Shown: positions 32,080 to 45,079 of the stretch, piece after piece | Position numbering within the stretch: the first letter of the stretch is position 1 | How the letters are laid out: the number at the start of each line of letters is the position of its first letter | Assembly (NCBI RefSeq): GCF_043641665.1 | Contig: NC_092192.1 | Coordinates: forward strand, 22,602,978 to 22,666,977 | Source of the DNA: Enoplosus armatus | Lineage: Eukaryota; Chordata; Actinopteri; Centrarchiformes; Enoplosidae | Direction of reading: 5' to 3' | Length of the DNA: 64,000 nt | Program-made: the position numbers and the translations under genes | The notes under the pieces: model-generated | What the model saw: only the letters and a program-made list of their open reading frames with translations | Told to the model about the DNA's origin: nothing | The model's database searches: none

Positions 32080-33487
32080 GCGGAGTGGAATGAGTTGCAA
32101 CACTCGCCCGCCTTTGCGGACCTCATTACGGACATGAGCACATCCCAATGAAACTCTCCCTTTCAGCTCAATTCTAATTTTAATGACTGTGACGAGTGAC
32201 TCCTGCAGTGATATCCCTCATGTGTAACCCTTCCCGCCGTTCCAGCTGCAGTTGCATCGTTGGTGTATCGTGTTGATGCCTAAAAAGAAAGCATTGTGGC
32301 TTTTGATTTCCATGCTGACGTTTCGCTTTTATCTTTAATCCAATTACAATCCCTTCATAATGTATGAAATGTGGATTATGGAGAGCATTTAATCACTATT
32401 CCATTTCTATCTTTTTTTTTTGAAAGAAAGAAAGAAAAATCACACACAAACACACTCACTGAAATTACTGGTTAGACTTATTAAAACAAACCTCATATAA
32501 TTGGCTTACCCTGCTTTGAAAAGGATAGGAATCTTGAGCGTGCTACAGGCGATTGCCTCTCATGCTGCAGTTGAGCTGCTTGTTTCCTTTCGTCTCTTGC
32601 ATCTCTACAGTGTTTGCTCGTCAAAGTGCTTGTGTACATACTTAGCATTTTGGCTTTTTCAGCAAATGTGTCTGCAATTTGAAGGCATTCTTGCCTCGGT
32701 GATGATTTTGGCAGCTGAGACAAAGAAGCGTTGCTGTCTTTGTTCAGCTGTACCTACTGTCTGTAAAAGCTTTTTAAATAGCTTGTGTAACACTGACATC
32801 TGCTGGGACACTGTGTCGTAACTGGTCAGAGAGGGGCCACAGCTGAAAAGGCTGTGGGTAAATACTAAGTCGACAAATCCCGTGTGAGTTGGAATGCCCC
32901 TTTTGTTTTTGCCTTTGAGACGTCGCCGAAATGAACAGAAACATGTCAGGCACTCAAACACAGAGCGAACTGAGCTGAACCTGGTGGTGATTCGACGCGC
33001 GAGCCACTCCTGTGTGATGTGACGATCCATCAGTCAGCATAGCGCCGCCTCAGACAGGGATTTACATCGCTGCACTTGAAGTGGGCTGCAACTGCCTTTT
33101 TTGTGACAAAAACAATATCCTTGAAGTTGTAGACAGCAGCCGCAGAGTCTGTTTAGGAGGCACTCTCTCTATCTTTACCTTTTTCATAATTAACCCCGCT
33201 GTAAGTGGGTGCATTGGAGTTGGAGAAGTCGCAGGGGTGGGCCGCTGCTGCTGTTGGTCCTGTTTTTTTTACCTGTTTACGATTTAGTCAGGTCAGTTAT
33301 TATAATTTGGTTGTTTTGCTATACCTTTCTGGTAGGGTGTTTGTTTGTTATTTTGGCCTTTGCCCGCCCTGTAGTCTATTGTAACAGAAACACCTCAGTC
33401 ATCTGTCTCTGCGGCTGCTGATGTTGTGTCTGGGCCTATTTTGTTTCTGCCCCATGTCATTTAGGGCTGTGATGTGTCATGTTTCCA

Positions 33488-33488
<1 letters not shown>
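32080..33488. other. Non-coding stretch
   Basis: No gene recognised. The 123-codon minus frame (32659-33030) and 106-codon plus frame (32501-32821) overlap each other and show no domain. A short (GAAA)n lies near 32421. Confidence 0.45.

Positions 33489-33520
<32 letters not shown>
33489..33520. repeat. (CA)15 microsatellite
   Basis: Perfect CA run of about 31 bases. Confidence 0.96.
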
Positions 33521-33521
<1 letters not shown>

Positions 33522-34130
33522 GCCACTAGACGTGGGGTACAACAACACGTAAACCATTAAGAGTTTATATCTTTGTTGTGCGCACGCGTGTGCGCGCTCC
33601 CTCCATCTAATTCCGAGTCGGCCTGTCTCTGTTGATATTCATCTTGCTAATTTACAATTCACTCACTCCTGCGAAGACTCTCTGTTTGCTCTGACCTTCG
33701 TTGTTGCCCAGGCACTTGGAAAGAACGAGTTTATATTCATGCTTTGGGTCTCCGAAAAGACACAGGCCATTTTGAGCCAATTTGCAGTTGTGTGCGCGCA
33801 CATGTGCTTTTGCATGTTTGTGTATGTGAGTGATCAGGTGCCATTAAGACCCAATTAGGTCCAAATTGCTGTTTGTTGCTTTCTGAATACTAATGCCCCC
33901 CCCACACACACACACACCCGCTCTCCCCTAAAACAACTGCACACCTCAGGAGGCGTGACACGGCGCTAGATTAGCTGAGCCTGAGCGATCGCAGCTGAAG
34001 ATGGACTTCAGTGAGAATCACCTGAGCTTGTGGGGAATGAATACTGGCCAGCGAGCTACAGACTGAATCATGCGGCCTGCAAGCTGGCAGAGACCATGTC
34101 ATACAATCTTCTTTCGAACAAGGCAATTCA
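33521..34130. other. Non-coding with CpG-rich alternating tract and short (CA)n
   Basis: 33578-33597 (TGTGCGCACGCGTGTGCGCG) is alternating purine-pyrimidine and could adopt Z-DNA. C8 followed by (CA)8 lies at 33896-33917. No gene was seen. Confidence 0.55.
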
Positions 34131-34174
34131 TTTCTTTTTTTTCTCTTTTAAAAAAAAAAAGAAAAAAAAAAAAG
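34131..34174. repeat. Mirror T-tract/A-tract pair (self-complementary)
   Basis: A T-rich 19-mer with C interruptions is followed at once by an A-rich 25-mer with one G, forming an A/T hairpin or slippage-prone tract. Confidence 0.85.
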
Positions 34175-36060
34175 AACAGCCGATGAATCCCGCCTCCCTC
34201 TCGGTGATGGTATTTTGATTTCAGTTTCCCATTTCCAGTTTATCACAGTTTGATAAGGTCACCTCACGCTGTCACCTGCAGTACCCAACTCCATTTACTC
34301 AAGCGCCCTGAAATGCTATTATCAATATGAAATATTGTCCAGACAGACTGCAGCTCTTCCAGCGAGGAAAACATCAATGTTTACTGTTCAGAAATCAAGC
34401 CCTTGCCCCGGGTGCCAGCCACTATCTGTCTTCTCTGAGGGAAGGAAAAAAAAAGAAAAAAAAATCTCCAACAGGGATTACTAATCCCCTGCTTGTTTGT
34501 AGTGCTGCTGCGATTCAGCAAAACAAGATTATCCCAGTCGCTGCTCACAATTTGGACCCCCGGATGAAAAGATAAACGCCAAGAAATATTTATTTAGTTG
34601 AATATAGTCCCTAATCCATTGCAATAGACTGCACTTTGTTTTAGTAATTGCATCGTGATGGCTTTTCTCTATGCAAACCTCCCAGACTGTCGATACTTGA
34701 GCGGGGGTACAACTTGCCAGCTGTGAAATATTATGATCAGGATGACCCAGATTCCTTCCTCCTGCCTCTAATGAGGTGCTCCGTCATGTTGTGGCAGATT
34801 TTTTTTTACATTTATTTTTTTTTCTATTTATGTCTGCCTGTGAAGACAGTTTTCATACAGTGTAGCATATACAGGGCTTACAGCTTAGTTTAGTCTGTGG
34901 AATAGTGAAAAGCCAAATTAAATGACTGAACCGCTGTGTTTTGAGTAATTAATTCTTTGAATGGAAGCCTTTTAAGATAGGTGTAACCATCCTTATTGAG
35001 ATGCAGGATTAGGTTTTCTAAGCCTTCCAGCAAAAGCCATTCACGAATGACAATGTGAATTGACTTAGTGAAAATACTTTCCACTTTATATGCATGATAG
35101 TCTGTGAAAATTGCACATGGGGCCACGTACAATGTCTAACAGCATTGTCTGCAAGAAATTAAACTAAGTTTCCCAGCTGGAAGGAGAAAACAACCAACGT
35201 GCCAAACCACTCAACATCACCTACAAGTTAGCTTGCCCTGCCTCAGCGCATCAGGAGCAAAAAAACGGCCGCGGAGTAGCTTGCACTGACGGACGGTCAA
35301 TGGACTGAACGGCTTTTGCTGCAAATTAGACGCAGGGACACCTATCCCCAAGTCTAGACTGTGGCTATTGTGCTGAGGAATTTTCTGGACATGATGAGGA
35401 CATCATTACTTTTCAGGAAATCACTTCGGTAAAGACCAATGTCCAGAGCCCACAGGATATCAGCGGAAAGGCTTTTGGTAATTTGAGCACGGGATTTGCA
35501 ATTTGTTCCCTCAAATAGCTTTAAATTCGCAATTCTAATTAGCATAAGTTATTGTAGCAGTCGCAACTGAAGTCACAGGTTGCCGGAGCACCCAGAGCGT
35601 TGTTGTTAGCGAAATGCGCGGCCATACTCAGCATTGAGGTCACGGAGGTCCGTACCTCGGTATTTTTCCCCCGAGACGTATATCACAAAAGTCGTTACTT
35701 TGGTGCGACAAAGATATCGTAAAACAGCGAGATTACAGACTTGCTCATCTGATCGCCGTCATTGCTCGTGTGTGGGTGGGTGTTGGAGTGGATGATCTTG
35801 TCGTTACTATAAAAACTTTACTCCGTTGATTATGCCAACAACTTGAGGGACAATCGCCTGACCAATAGCTCCTGAGCGGTCGCGCTGTGCTGGCTCGTTA
35901 GTTTTACTCGAATAAATGAACTAGCTAGCTAACCAGCTGACGTTAGTTCCATCCATCCAATGGCAGACTGATGAACTCCCAACCAAAGTTGAAATGATTT
36001 CATTTCAATTCACTTATCCTTTGCGGAGGCCAGCGACGTCTACACGGAAACATCAACTGT
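34175..36060. other. Non-coding; 34500-34760 has conserved-element texture
   Basis: No gene or repeat family. 34500-34760 is repeat-free with words such as TAGTAATTGCATCGTG and AAATATTTATTTAG. 35580-35960 is relatively CpG-rich but without a recognised promoter or exon. Confidence 0.35.
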
Positions 36061-38292
36061 GACCCTGTGTTTACTTTCTTCAGCGAGACGGACGAAAAAC
36101 AAAAAAAAGACTCCGTCAATCAAAACTCAGCTCTGAGAAGGGAAGAGACACGGGACGAGACGGGGAAACTGAGGTTAAAAAGAACGAGAGAAGGTGATGG
36201 AGATGAGGGAGGAAGAGCAGGCGCCGCCCACTGTGCCCGGGACAGGATGAGCATCATGCCTCTTTTGCTGTTCAGAAACGGACCTGATCCAATTCAAACT
36301 GTGGAATCACCACAGAGATATCTACGTTCCTTTGGTCGTTACGACGGAACATATAGGCTCAATTGAACACACGTGCCCCCCCAAACCCCCCCCAAAGCAA
36401 GCTCAGTTTTTGGACTTTTGGACGTTTCTAAAACTCTATGCCCTTAAACTTAAATGCCCCCGCTCAGTACTGTCTTGGTCACAGTCCTTTAACAAGTGAA
36501 ATTCAAAGGATTCTTATCTTTGTGTATGTTGTGTGCCTTCGTAGGTAAACCCACGGCTCATGCGTTGTTGATCGGATTTTGAAACGCACAAATGTTGATG
36601 CTGTCATGGTCGGCGCTGAAACCTTGTTTTGATATCGTTTTGATATCATAACAATGACACTACCTCACTGCGTGTTGACTGAATATGTTGGAATGGGTGG
36701 ACTTTTCCAGCAAGATACAGACATGTGCATTCACTGTCTCGGTCTCATCAACATCTCAGCAACAATAAGGGTACTCTCTATCTTGCACAAACAACATTCA
36801 AACACCAACACTATGTGCATAAGTAGCCAAGGCCAACCCCCCACATGGTATCAATGGCCCTGGTGCAGCTGCCCGTACGGCACAGTGTGTCACCGCTGCT
36901 TTGTGTTTGCACAACAAACGAGTCCGAGCTTCGACAAGTTTGCGTATTTCGCGAGTGCAGAGTGGGCAGATATACGCACAAAGAGAGAAAGACCGTGTGG
37001 GAAAGCAACGAGACGGCGTGCGTACGTGAGCATGCGCTGGCTTGCAAAGACTTGTCTCCTTCCCCTTCTTCATCCCCTTTGTAGATCACAAAGAGGATCA
37101 GTGTGACAGTCAGTACAATGGGGGACCAGATACAGCCGAATCAGCTGAGCTTTTATGCCGGCGCAGAGGCAAAGTTGCTTGTCGCAATGTATCAATGAGC
37201 ACGGCTGCTAATTTCCATAATACATTACTGCGTGTTTGAACACAGCGAGATCCCTCCACCGATTCTGCATTCATATATTCATCAAATGAATACGGGGCTC
37301 TGCAGATCTCTAAGGTCAGTTCTTTTCATGCACCTCATAATTAAGACATTATTTGGAGAGTGGAGTATGAATATAGATGATAGCATAGGGTGACATAACA
37401 AATAAAGCCAAACGTAGTTCATGGGAATTACAGCACCAAATACGTACAATACCTATCTGCTTCAGTTAAGCAGGGAAGTGGTCGGGATCTCATAACGACA
37501 AGACAAACATCAAGCAATTTCATTTGCACACGGAAATAACTAATCAATTCCTATTGTCACTGGGAAAAAGAAAAAAAAGCCTGTTGATTTTCGGGCAGAG
37601 TGAGTGGATAATTTGCCACATATTTGCACCGCAGAATATAATTGGTAGTTGTACATCCCCGTCTGATTTCAAATCTGTGAGGTGAATAATCATGTCATCA
37701 TACGAGACCAAAATATGTCTGCTACTAGCCTGGCAGCCCTGTGAGCAGGTGATATAAAAATATCATTTGTTTTTTTTATTAAATAGAAATAGAGCAGGTT
37801 TAACTGTGCCTTCTGAGAGGCGATGCCAAGTAAATTTAACATATGAGTCATCCATCACAGCGGTTTTTGGAAATGACTCACTGGAGCGAAAACATCCAGG
37901 ATGTGAGACGATGACAAAATAAATAAATACACGACTACCAGACTGTAAGCTGGAAGAACTAAACCCATATATTTTAAAAGAGCATATATGCAGCCTATCT
38001 ATATCCCTGCTGCTCCGTGGAAGAAAGTCAACAGCCTGAAGGTTATGATAATGAAACGCTCCTTGTCTGCACTGAGTCTGTGTGCCACTGGGGGGCAAAG
38101 TAGCACTATCAACATTCAGCAGCGGTGACCTATTTTTCCAAATGTTGTGCTCGTCTCATGCATTTGTTGTTGCCCCCTTTGAAATGAAAATGTGTATGCG
38201 AGCATAAACATATATAGCGCATTAGCATATGAATTGGCGGTGCCGAATGCCGTGTCACTGCAGCAAAAGGCCAAGCATATCATTAACAAGTC
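36061..38292. other. Non-coding, apparently unique DNA
   Basis: Includes C-rich runs near 36377-36396. The 150-codon plus frame at 36654-37106 overlaps 91- and 92-codon minus frames and has no recognised domain. No repeats were identified. Confidence 0.4.
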
Positions 38293-39305
38293 GTGGACAT
38301 CAAGCGACAACACCTCATTTCTCCTCTCTTGTCATTAGCAGAGACTCAGAGAGGCAGAGAGAGAAAGGGGGGCGTGAGAGGCAACAAGATCGGAGCTTTT
38401 AAAAAGTGCTCGCACCTGATTTTTCAGCCTCAAAACCGTCACGTGTTCACCGGGGTGACACGCCACAGCTGCACATTTCTATTTATTTACCAGTCCTCCA
38501 ACATTACAGTGAGGGCTCCTTGGTAGATTTAACAGGATTTAAGACTACAGCTATGTGTCCATACATAATCCACCTCAAGTATCCTCTTATACTTCAAAGA
38601 GATGCTGGCGGAAGATTAGCATTTTTGCTCTCACTGTGGGGGGAATGGGCTAAAAATAGTTGTGTTCCAGAGGAAAGGCATTCTTTGGTTTTGGGGGACT
38701 GGGTGGTTGTTCTTGTCTGAGCGTTAGTGCACCAGGGGGATGGCTGGGCATCTCCTCCCAGTCTGCTGTCGATTTTTGTGGCACGTCCAATAACTGGTGC
38801 CCTGCTGAAGTGCTGATGAACCCCCAGCACCCCTGGGAGGTTAATTGAAATGGGTTCCAGTACTGCAATACGGGGGGGAAATCACAATGTGAAAAAAGAA
38901 AAGAAAAAGTATCCGTTTGTACAAGCGCAGCTCTGTGAGGGAAGATAGGAAAGAACTTTAATTTTTTTTTTTTTTGTTTTGTTGCATTGACAGATACATG
39001 CACACAAACCTTTCTCCTCAAATTGAACCCACGCAAAACATTCGTAATTCCGTGAATCCTTTCTCTATTGCCCACAGTACAATGGCTGCAAGTTGTCACA
39101 GCACACACACAGCGTTAGTGTACCCAGCCCGTCCTGTTTGAGGGAAAGATTGTTCTGCTTATCGCCGTTTTCTAAGCACTCAAGGCTGTCGCATCTTTTG
39201 TTTGTGGATACAAATCTGGCTGAAAATGTGAATGTGTTTCCAGGACCGTAAAAGGCCAAAAAACAGACAGCCACACAAAAGAAAACAACAATGCAGGAAT
39301 AAATA

Positions 39306-39309
<4 letters not shown>
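38293..39309. other. Non-coding stretch
   Basis: The 152-codon minus frame at 38650-39108 reads the T/A tract at about 38960 as a Lys run and lacks family features. No gene called. Confidence 0.4.

Positions 39310-39351
<42 letters not shown>
39310..39351. repeat. (AT)21 microsatellite
   Basis: Perfect alternating AT run of about 42 bases, the longest in the window. Confidence 0.97.
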
Positions 39352-39354
<3 letters not shown>

Positions 39355-40009
39355 CTTTTTAGCCTCAGACTCTGGCTGTAACACTAAGCTGATTAATGAC
39401 TTTTTACTTTACTAATTACTTACATTGTATTATGCTGGGATTGGACATAAAATATCATAAACTTAAAAAAAAGACTGGATTTGGTAGGATTTGCAGAAAA
39501 TAACTGCCCCTCGTCTTCTTCTTCTTCTTCATATTTATTCTTGTTCACCTATTTTGCTGCACATTTCTTACGTATCTGTCGGGAATACTAGGTTAGTGTG
39601 TACCTGAAAGGTTTTTCAGCTGGTTATTGTTGCTCTATCTGAAAGTCGTGCTTCCCAAACAAATTTAAAAACACCCTCATAGTGATTTTTATGCTTTTTA
39701 TACAGGCCTACTTTCAATCACTCCGAAAAAAAAAGAACAAGAAAATCAGTCCGTTTTACGTGTGTGGCTGTTTTAGGCTATGTTGCTATGCAGATACTTA
39801 GGCTAATCGATTACATGTGTTTCTGTCATTCTATTTAAAAGTGACATGAGCTAATATTTTAGGTTTTCAAGAGAAAAAAAAAATACCACACACACCTAAC
39901 TGTTTTTTTTTTACTTTCATTTACAGTGCATCTCTTAGTCTATGTCTAGGCTGGCTAAAGAGTGTGTTTTTGTCTCTCAAAGCTTACTTTGCATCATCCC
40001 TGCAGATGT
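39352..40009. other. AT-rich non-coding stretch
   Basis: Contains a (CTT)n run near 39510-39529 and short A/T homopolymers. Nothing else. Confidence 0.5.
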
Positions 40010-40190
40010 GGGACGGCTAGCAACCCCTCTCCCCACGATTACGCCGGGAGCCAAGTAGCTTTCGCTGCACAGTCGGTGCAGAGTTTTAGTTCTTTTGGTC
40101 GACTCAGGTTCGGCCGTCTCAGACCGTCAGCTCTGTTTTCAGCGACAAATCTTTCCGTCACTGCTCCGACGGCCGCTGCTTTTTTTTTCC
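40010..40190. other. GC/CpG-rich patch in AT-rich surroundings
   Basis: TGTGGGACGGCTAGCAACC, GATTACGCCGGGAGCC, GTCGACTCAGGTTCGGCCG and CTGCTCCGACGGCCGCTGC give many CpGs inside a region otherwise dominated by A/T runs. Both strands are open here. It may be a transposon fragment or an untranslated or regulatory piece. I do not recognise it. Confidence 0.4.
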
Positions 40191-40199
40191 TGATGGAAC

Positions 40200-41301
40200 A
40201 ACCTATTTGATAGGCTTTTAATATGGTGATTTTTTTTTTTATTCTTCTATAAGTTTGAAAACACAATATAAAAATGGAGTTAATGCCATTGCAATTTTTT
40301 TTTTTTTTTTATGCGGTGAAAAAATGTACTTTATAAAAATGGAAATAAATCTCAGGGCACCCTTGGCCTTTCCTTCAGGCACCCCACTGGAAACCAATGC
40401 TTGGTCATGGTACAGTTAAACTTTAAGATTAGGAAAAGATTTGACTCAATTAGTAAAATAGTAAAACTATTCCTTTCTAGAATATGATTGGAATGAAATA
40501 TGAGGCTGGGCGTACGTATGTCTTCTTCATACTATTTCTTGGGGCGCTGTTAAAGGTTTCTTGAACTCCATGATGATGGTAACTCTTGGCATTTTGCTTT
40601 TTTATCTTGAAGTTTCACTTTTATACGCAAGTATTTAATGTATTTAGGTGTGTTCTTTGCACTTGGTTGGATGGATTCTTGGGATTCCATCGTTTTTTTA
40701 GAACTGTCTGTAACTTCGTGGACGGTGAATACAGCCGCCCCCAATTTATTTACCCTCATGAACATCGCACTGTTATCTGCATTTACACTGAATGTTTCAC
40801 TGAAATGTATAGTACAGTTGGTTGCATAAAAATAGTTATAGTTGCATATTAGCATTGATGATAGAGCCTTGAAACTGATAACCTTATAGGCCATCTGAAA
40901 CAACGAAACACTAAAATGTAGGAATATGTCTCATTTCTCAAGAGATATGTAATTTTTTTTCTTTCAATTTCCTGATCACAATTTTTAAGATGTTATCTTT
41001 TTTTTTTTTTTTTGGGATCAGCATAATCTTGCCACATTAAAACAGAAAGGGAACAAATTCCATTGATTAAGTGTGCAACCGGAATTCAAAGCTCCATTTC
41101 CACGGTGGAGATATGAGCCGAGAGCAGGCTCTTCTCATTGCTCTGTGACAAGCACAACAGCTAATGAAAAGACTTGCGCGAGTTAAGCAACACTTGGACG
41201 ACCACATTCATATTCATTAATGCAAAATTGAATGTTAATACAAACACTGGGAGTGCAAACAAAGATCATTTACAAATTCAGTATACCAGCGGTTGTACAT
41301 T
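40200..41301. other. AT-rich non-coding stretch with T tracts
   Basis: T10-T16 tracts near 40230, 40297 and 41000. The 117-codon minus frame at 40550-40903 and the overlapping plus frames show no domain. Confidence 0.45.
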
Positions 41302-41339
41302 ACACACACACACACGCACACACACACACACACACACAC
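41302..41339. repeat. (CA)n microsatellite with one CG interruption
   Basis: CA run of 38 bases with a single ACGC. Confidence 0.97.
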
Positions 41340-42408
41340 TCCTAAAAAGTATTGTAGAGGTGTTCAGCCTTTTAATAATACATTTCCAAACATCAGCAAG
41401 TGATTCATAATTTAGCTCAGTGGCAGGTAGCGCCTCTGCCAAAAAACAAAACCTGTGTAACTTTTCACACGCACAGCAGGTTACAGAGAACCAAACGCTA
41501 TTAAAACTCGAGTCATTTGGGGGAAAGTGGGAGGCTTGTGTCTATCCATACTGCTGAGATAAGTAACTTGAGGGACTTCCCAAGGCCTCGGCCTACTTTG
41601 CTTCATGTCTGGGTGAAGGGAGGAGGAGGAGGAGGAGAAGAAAAGCACAGCAGCTGCCAAGCAGACGGCATGAGGTGGTGTCTGATTCAGGCAACAAATC
41701 TTTGCTTGATACACAAAGCCCATGATGTCTGGGGCTTTTAAAGGTCTGCGATCTTTCAGCCTTGTGTTTTTCAGCTGGTGTCTGCTGTTATGACATATTG
41801 CAATGTACCAACATATCCAGGAGTCAAAGGATGTTCCTTTTCGACAGTTTGTCGGAAAAACACCTGCACTCAACCAACTTATTCAAATCTTAAAGACGCC
41901 AAAAGAGGCATTTTCCTGGGCATAGCTGCTTACACGTACAGACAAAAGGAGGCTCTGAAGTACAGGTTTTCCAATTTGAATTGTTCATCCTGCCACGTCT
42001 GCATCGGTGATAATAAGCTGGAATACGTGCCGTTTGATGCTTGCATCCCCACTAGCTTAGGAAATAGTGAGTGCACCAGAGATGGTATCTGGCTCCCATC
42101 ACGGTCAGAGGCCCGACTATCTAGAGTGTGGCAGATGTACAGTAAAAGGACCTTAAATGGAGGTTTGAAGCTTGAGCTGAAGCCAGAAAGGCACCGTTAA
42201 ACAGACCTGCCTACATTGAGTGTTTAGGTGATTACACACAGGCAACAATTATTGCAGTTTTGATGGAGATGGGCAGGAGCCAGTTAGAGATACACAAGTG
42301 AAAATAGATTCACTAGCCAGCTGCAACACTGCTACCGTCATCTTTGAAGTGGCTGTGATCAGTATTAACAATTAACTAACACATGACTATTTGTATGTGA
42401 CTATTTGT
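41340..42408. other. Non-coding; a 140-codon plus frame not called
   Basis: 41778-42200 is open on the plus strand and Cys-containing, but has no recognised domain, no flanking splice signals that suit it, and overlaps a 130-codon minus frame. (GGA)n lies near 41620-41637. I see no supported gene. Confidence 0.4.
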
Positions 42409-42450
42409 AAAGGTGTCACTCGAAGTCATGAACCCGCAGGGAATTATGAC
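42409..42450 (+). repeat. Repeat fragment shared with 58475-58516
   Basis: AAGGTGTCACTCGAAGTCAT and GCAGGGAATTATGA align with AGGGTGTCGCTCGCAGCCAT and ACAGGGAATTATCA at 58475-58516. It lies just upstream of a family C copy and may belong to that family. Confidence 0.55.
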
Positions 42451-42469
42451 CCGACTACCCGCCCAGCAC

Positions 42470-42610
42470 CAAAGCTGCAGACAGACGTTAGCGGCTAGCC
42501 GAGCGTAGCAGCTACGGAACTGGACGGGAAGTTGATTAGGAGACCACAAACAGAGGTAAAAGAAGAACGAATATTGGACTTGCATGCACCAGGTGGACAG
42601 AGACATGACC
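42470..42610 (+). repeat. Dispersed repeat family C, diverged copy
   Basis: AGGAGACCACAAACAGAGGT and AACGAATATTGGACTTGCAT, then GTGGACAGAGACATGAC, match the order of 'GGAGACCAAA..AGAGAGTGAATATTGGACT..GTGG' seen in reverse at 25630-26165. Confidence 0.6.
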
Positions 42611-44253
42611 CCAAATGAATGATGACCCGTTGGTGAACTGCTAACGTCACAGCTGGCGAGCTGACGGCCAACACGCCCGGCAAGCCAGGAACACGCTAGC
42701 GCTAATCAGTCGCAGCAACTCTCCAAGCTTCTTTCTTAATGTCTTAAAGGACCACGAGTTTTACACAGTTTATTCAAAAGATGTATTCGTACCTTTGACT
42801 CCTGTCTCAGAACTGTAAGCAAACCATTTAGCTTTTCTTGTGGAACAGTTTATACTCCGACAGAGGAGGGTTAAAGTGCACCGCTAAGCTTCGTCTGTTT
42901 TGGATTTTCTGGCTCTCCATTAACTCAGAGGTCGCCGCTGTCAAGAAAGGCTTGCTTTTGGCTAACAGTGCAGAGGTGAGCGGATTTACCTTGACCCCTG
43001 ACCCACTGATCAGGACGATCCCACTGAAATGATTTCACTTCTAAACTTTTCTGGCTTTAGTCTGATCTTCTTCAACTGGAAAAGTTTATGGTTGCACAAA
43101 TATAATTCAATGTGATTTTAATACGTGTGTTATGGTGGTCATGAAGGAGTCAGCTTGGTGTCCCGACATGTAATAACTACTTGAGAATTTCTTTGCTCTA
43201 GTCGCACTACATCACGCTTTCCAGCCGACGTTTGAAAATGAATTTGTGGTAAGGACAGGTCAGCTGACCAAGTTCCTCGCTACTGATTGGTTGATGTTAA
43301 AGCTCGCGAACATTACCACTTTACATCTCTACAATTTGCATATCATCGTATCAGCAGTGGAAAGAAATGTTCCTTCCAAACTTACATGGAACCGAAGGGA
43401 TGCATGCACGTGGATTCTGGTATGGTCAGGATTTGACACATTCCTCAAATGGAACCAACCTTCTCTGGAATACCAAAACTGAAAACAATAAAACTATCTG
43501 ACTTGTCTGACTGTCTTTATATATTAGAATACAAGTTTAGACAGATTTGGACTCTGTAGCTTAAGGATCTTCCAAGAACCTTTTCTTTGCACTCAAGAGC
43601 AACCATCATCGAGTTCAAGAAACCTTGAACAAGAAATCTGTCATATTTAGAGTGTGGTATTATTACTTTTGGGATTTAAGTCTTCCTTGTTTGCCTTTGT
43701 GACATGTTTATTTATTTGTGTGACTAGATAAACAAGTCCTCTCTGGTGCCAAGCAGGTGTTTCGTGGCACCAGCATACTTGAGGGAACATATTAAATGAA
43801 GATATCTGTTGTAGTCTGTGTACCGACGAGGAACCGCCAAATAATGCCATCTACCATCACTCACAGCCTTAAAACCAGTGTGCAAGCATATTTCAGCTCT
43901 GCAGCTTCGGCTGCTCAGTCCGTCAGCTCTCTTATCTCAAAAATGAAGGTCCCTCGCACCCTCTGTGTACGAGAAATTCGAACTGGAGGCCAAAACATGG
44001 AGCCAGTCCATAATGTTTGCCTATTAGAAAAGCTGGTTCAGGCTTATATTCACCTGTCAAAAGTGGGCAGAGGCGTTTAAATCATCAGCCGTATGCAGAG
44101 GAAGATAATGTGGAAGTTCAGACACTGCCGACCAAATTATTTCAGAGGATTAGCTTCCCCGTCTGTCATCTTTGCCTTGCTCAGCCTGGCATTCAGAGGC
44201 TTGCTGACTCCCCGGACAAACAGCAACCTCTGACTTTGAAAGAGTTAGCCATG
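42611..44253. other. Non-coding stretch
   Basis: No gene recognised. The frames at 43246-43482 and 43796-44080 have no domain. Confidence 0.4.
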
Positions 44254-44273
44254 CCCCCCCCCCCCCCCCCCCC
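44254..44273. repeat. C20 homopolymer
   Basis: Perfect run of 20 C, read as a Pro or Gly run in chance frames. Confidence 0.95.
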
Positions 44274-45070
44274 TTAAAGCTGTTCATTTTCTCACAGCAG
44301 ACTGCATTGGAAAAACAAAAAAAAACACAAGTATGCATCTGCTGAATGCTGATGGAATTATGTTTTTATTTTTTTTCATTTGCACAGTCCCTACAATTAA
44401 AACTCTCATTGTTAAGAGCTGCTGAGATAGGATGGAGCCTTGAACAAAGCACTCGTTTACTTACTGCAGCAGGGGGGGAAACAGCCCCCATGCACGGGAC
44501 AATTCACTTCATGCACCAATAGCAGTCCGTCAAGCGCTCAGCCAGCTGTAGATGTGTACCATCTGAGGAGGAGGAGGAGACGGAGGAGATAATTTATATG
44601 AATTCTGTTGACGTAACTAATGCTGACAGATGATATGGAAATAAATGCTACCTCGGCTTTGAACAGTGTGTACATTTTCATGGCGCTCCACTTATCTCGG
44701 CTGGAACCCGGCGTTTTACGGCGGTGGGTAAATGCAAATGACAGTGGCACCCAAAAATTGCTCCTTTCAAACGGATATGCGTTGTGTTTTAGATATCATA
44801 GGACACGACAAGACTGTTTATAATCCACAGGAGGAAAAAAAAAATCACATAAAAAGGTAAAGTCATGCGATGATTCCGCCTAATGAAAGCGAGCATGTGC
44901 CGCGGAGGCACCTACGCGCCCACACCTACACGCAATTAATATTTAGGCAGCTCTCACATTGCTGCGATTCACATGCCAATCAGCCACCGCCGGGCAATTA
45001 GACGGGAGGCAGAACGACCCAGCCAAAGCTAATCTGATGGGAGAGGAAGGAGCGAGAGCCCGAGATAGAG
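44274..45070. other. Non-coding; 44870-45010 has conserved-element texture
   Basis: (GGA)n lies near 44563-44590. 44870-45010 is repeat-free with CGCAATTAATATTTAGGC and GGGCAATTAGACGGG words. No gene. Confidence 0.35.
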
Positions 45071-45079
45071 ATGGATGGA

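Noticed and set aside
31706..32137. 143-codon plus frame containing a Cys run
   Set aside because: The run is the (CTG)8 repeat read in one frame, with no other coding support.
36654..37106. 150-codon plus frame with several Cys and His
   Set aside because: Spacing does not fit any zinc-finger pattern, and it overlaps two 90-codon frames on the minus strand.
38650..39108. 152-codon minus frame
   Set aside because: Includes a Lys run from a T tract and no recognisable domain. No splice signals are consistent with the frame.
41778..42200. 140-codon Cys-containing plus frame
   Set aside because: No family recognised, no flanking splice or promoter signals, and a 130-codon frame lies on the opposite strand at its left part.
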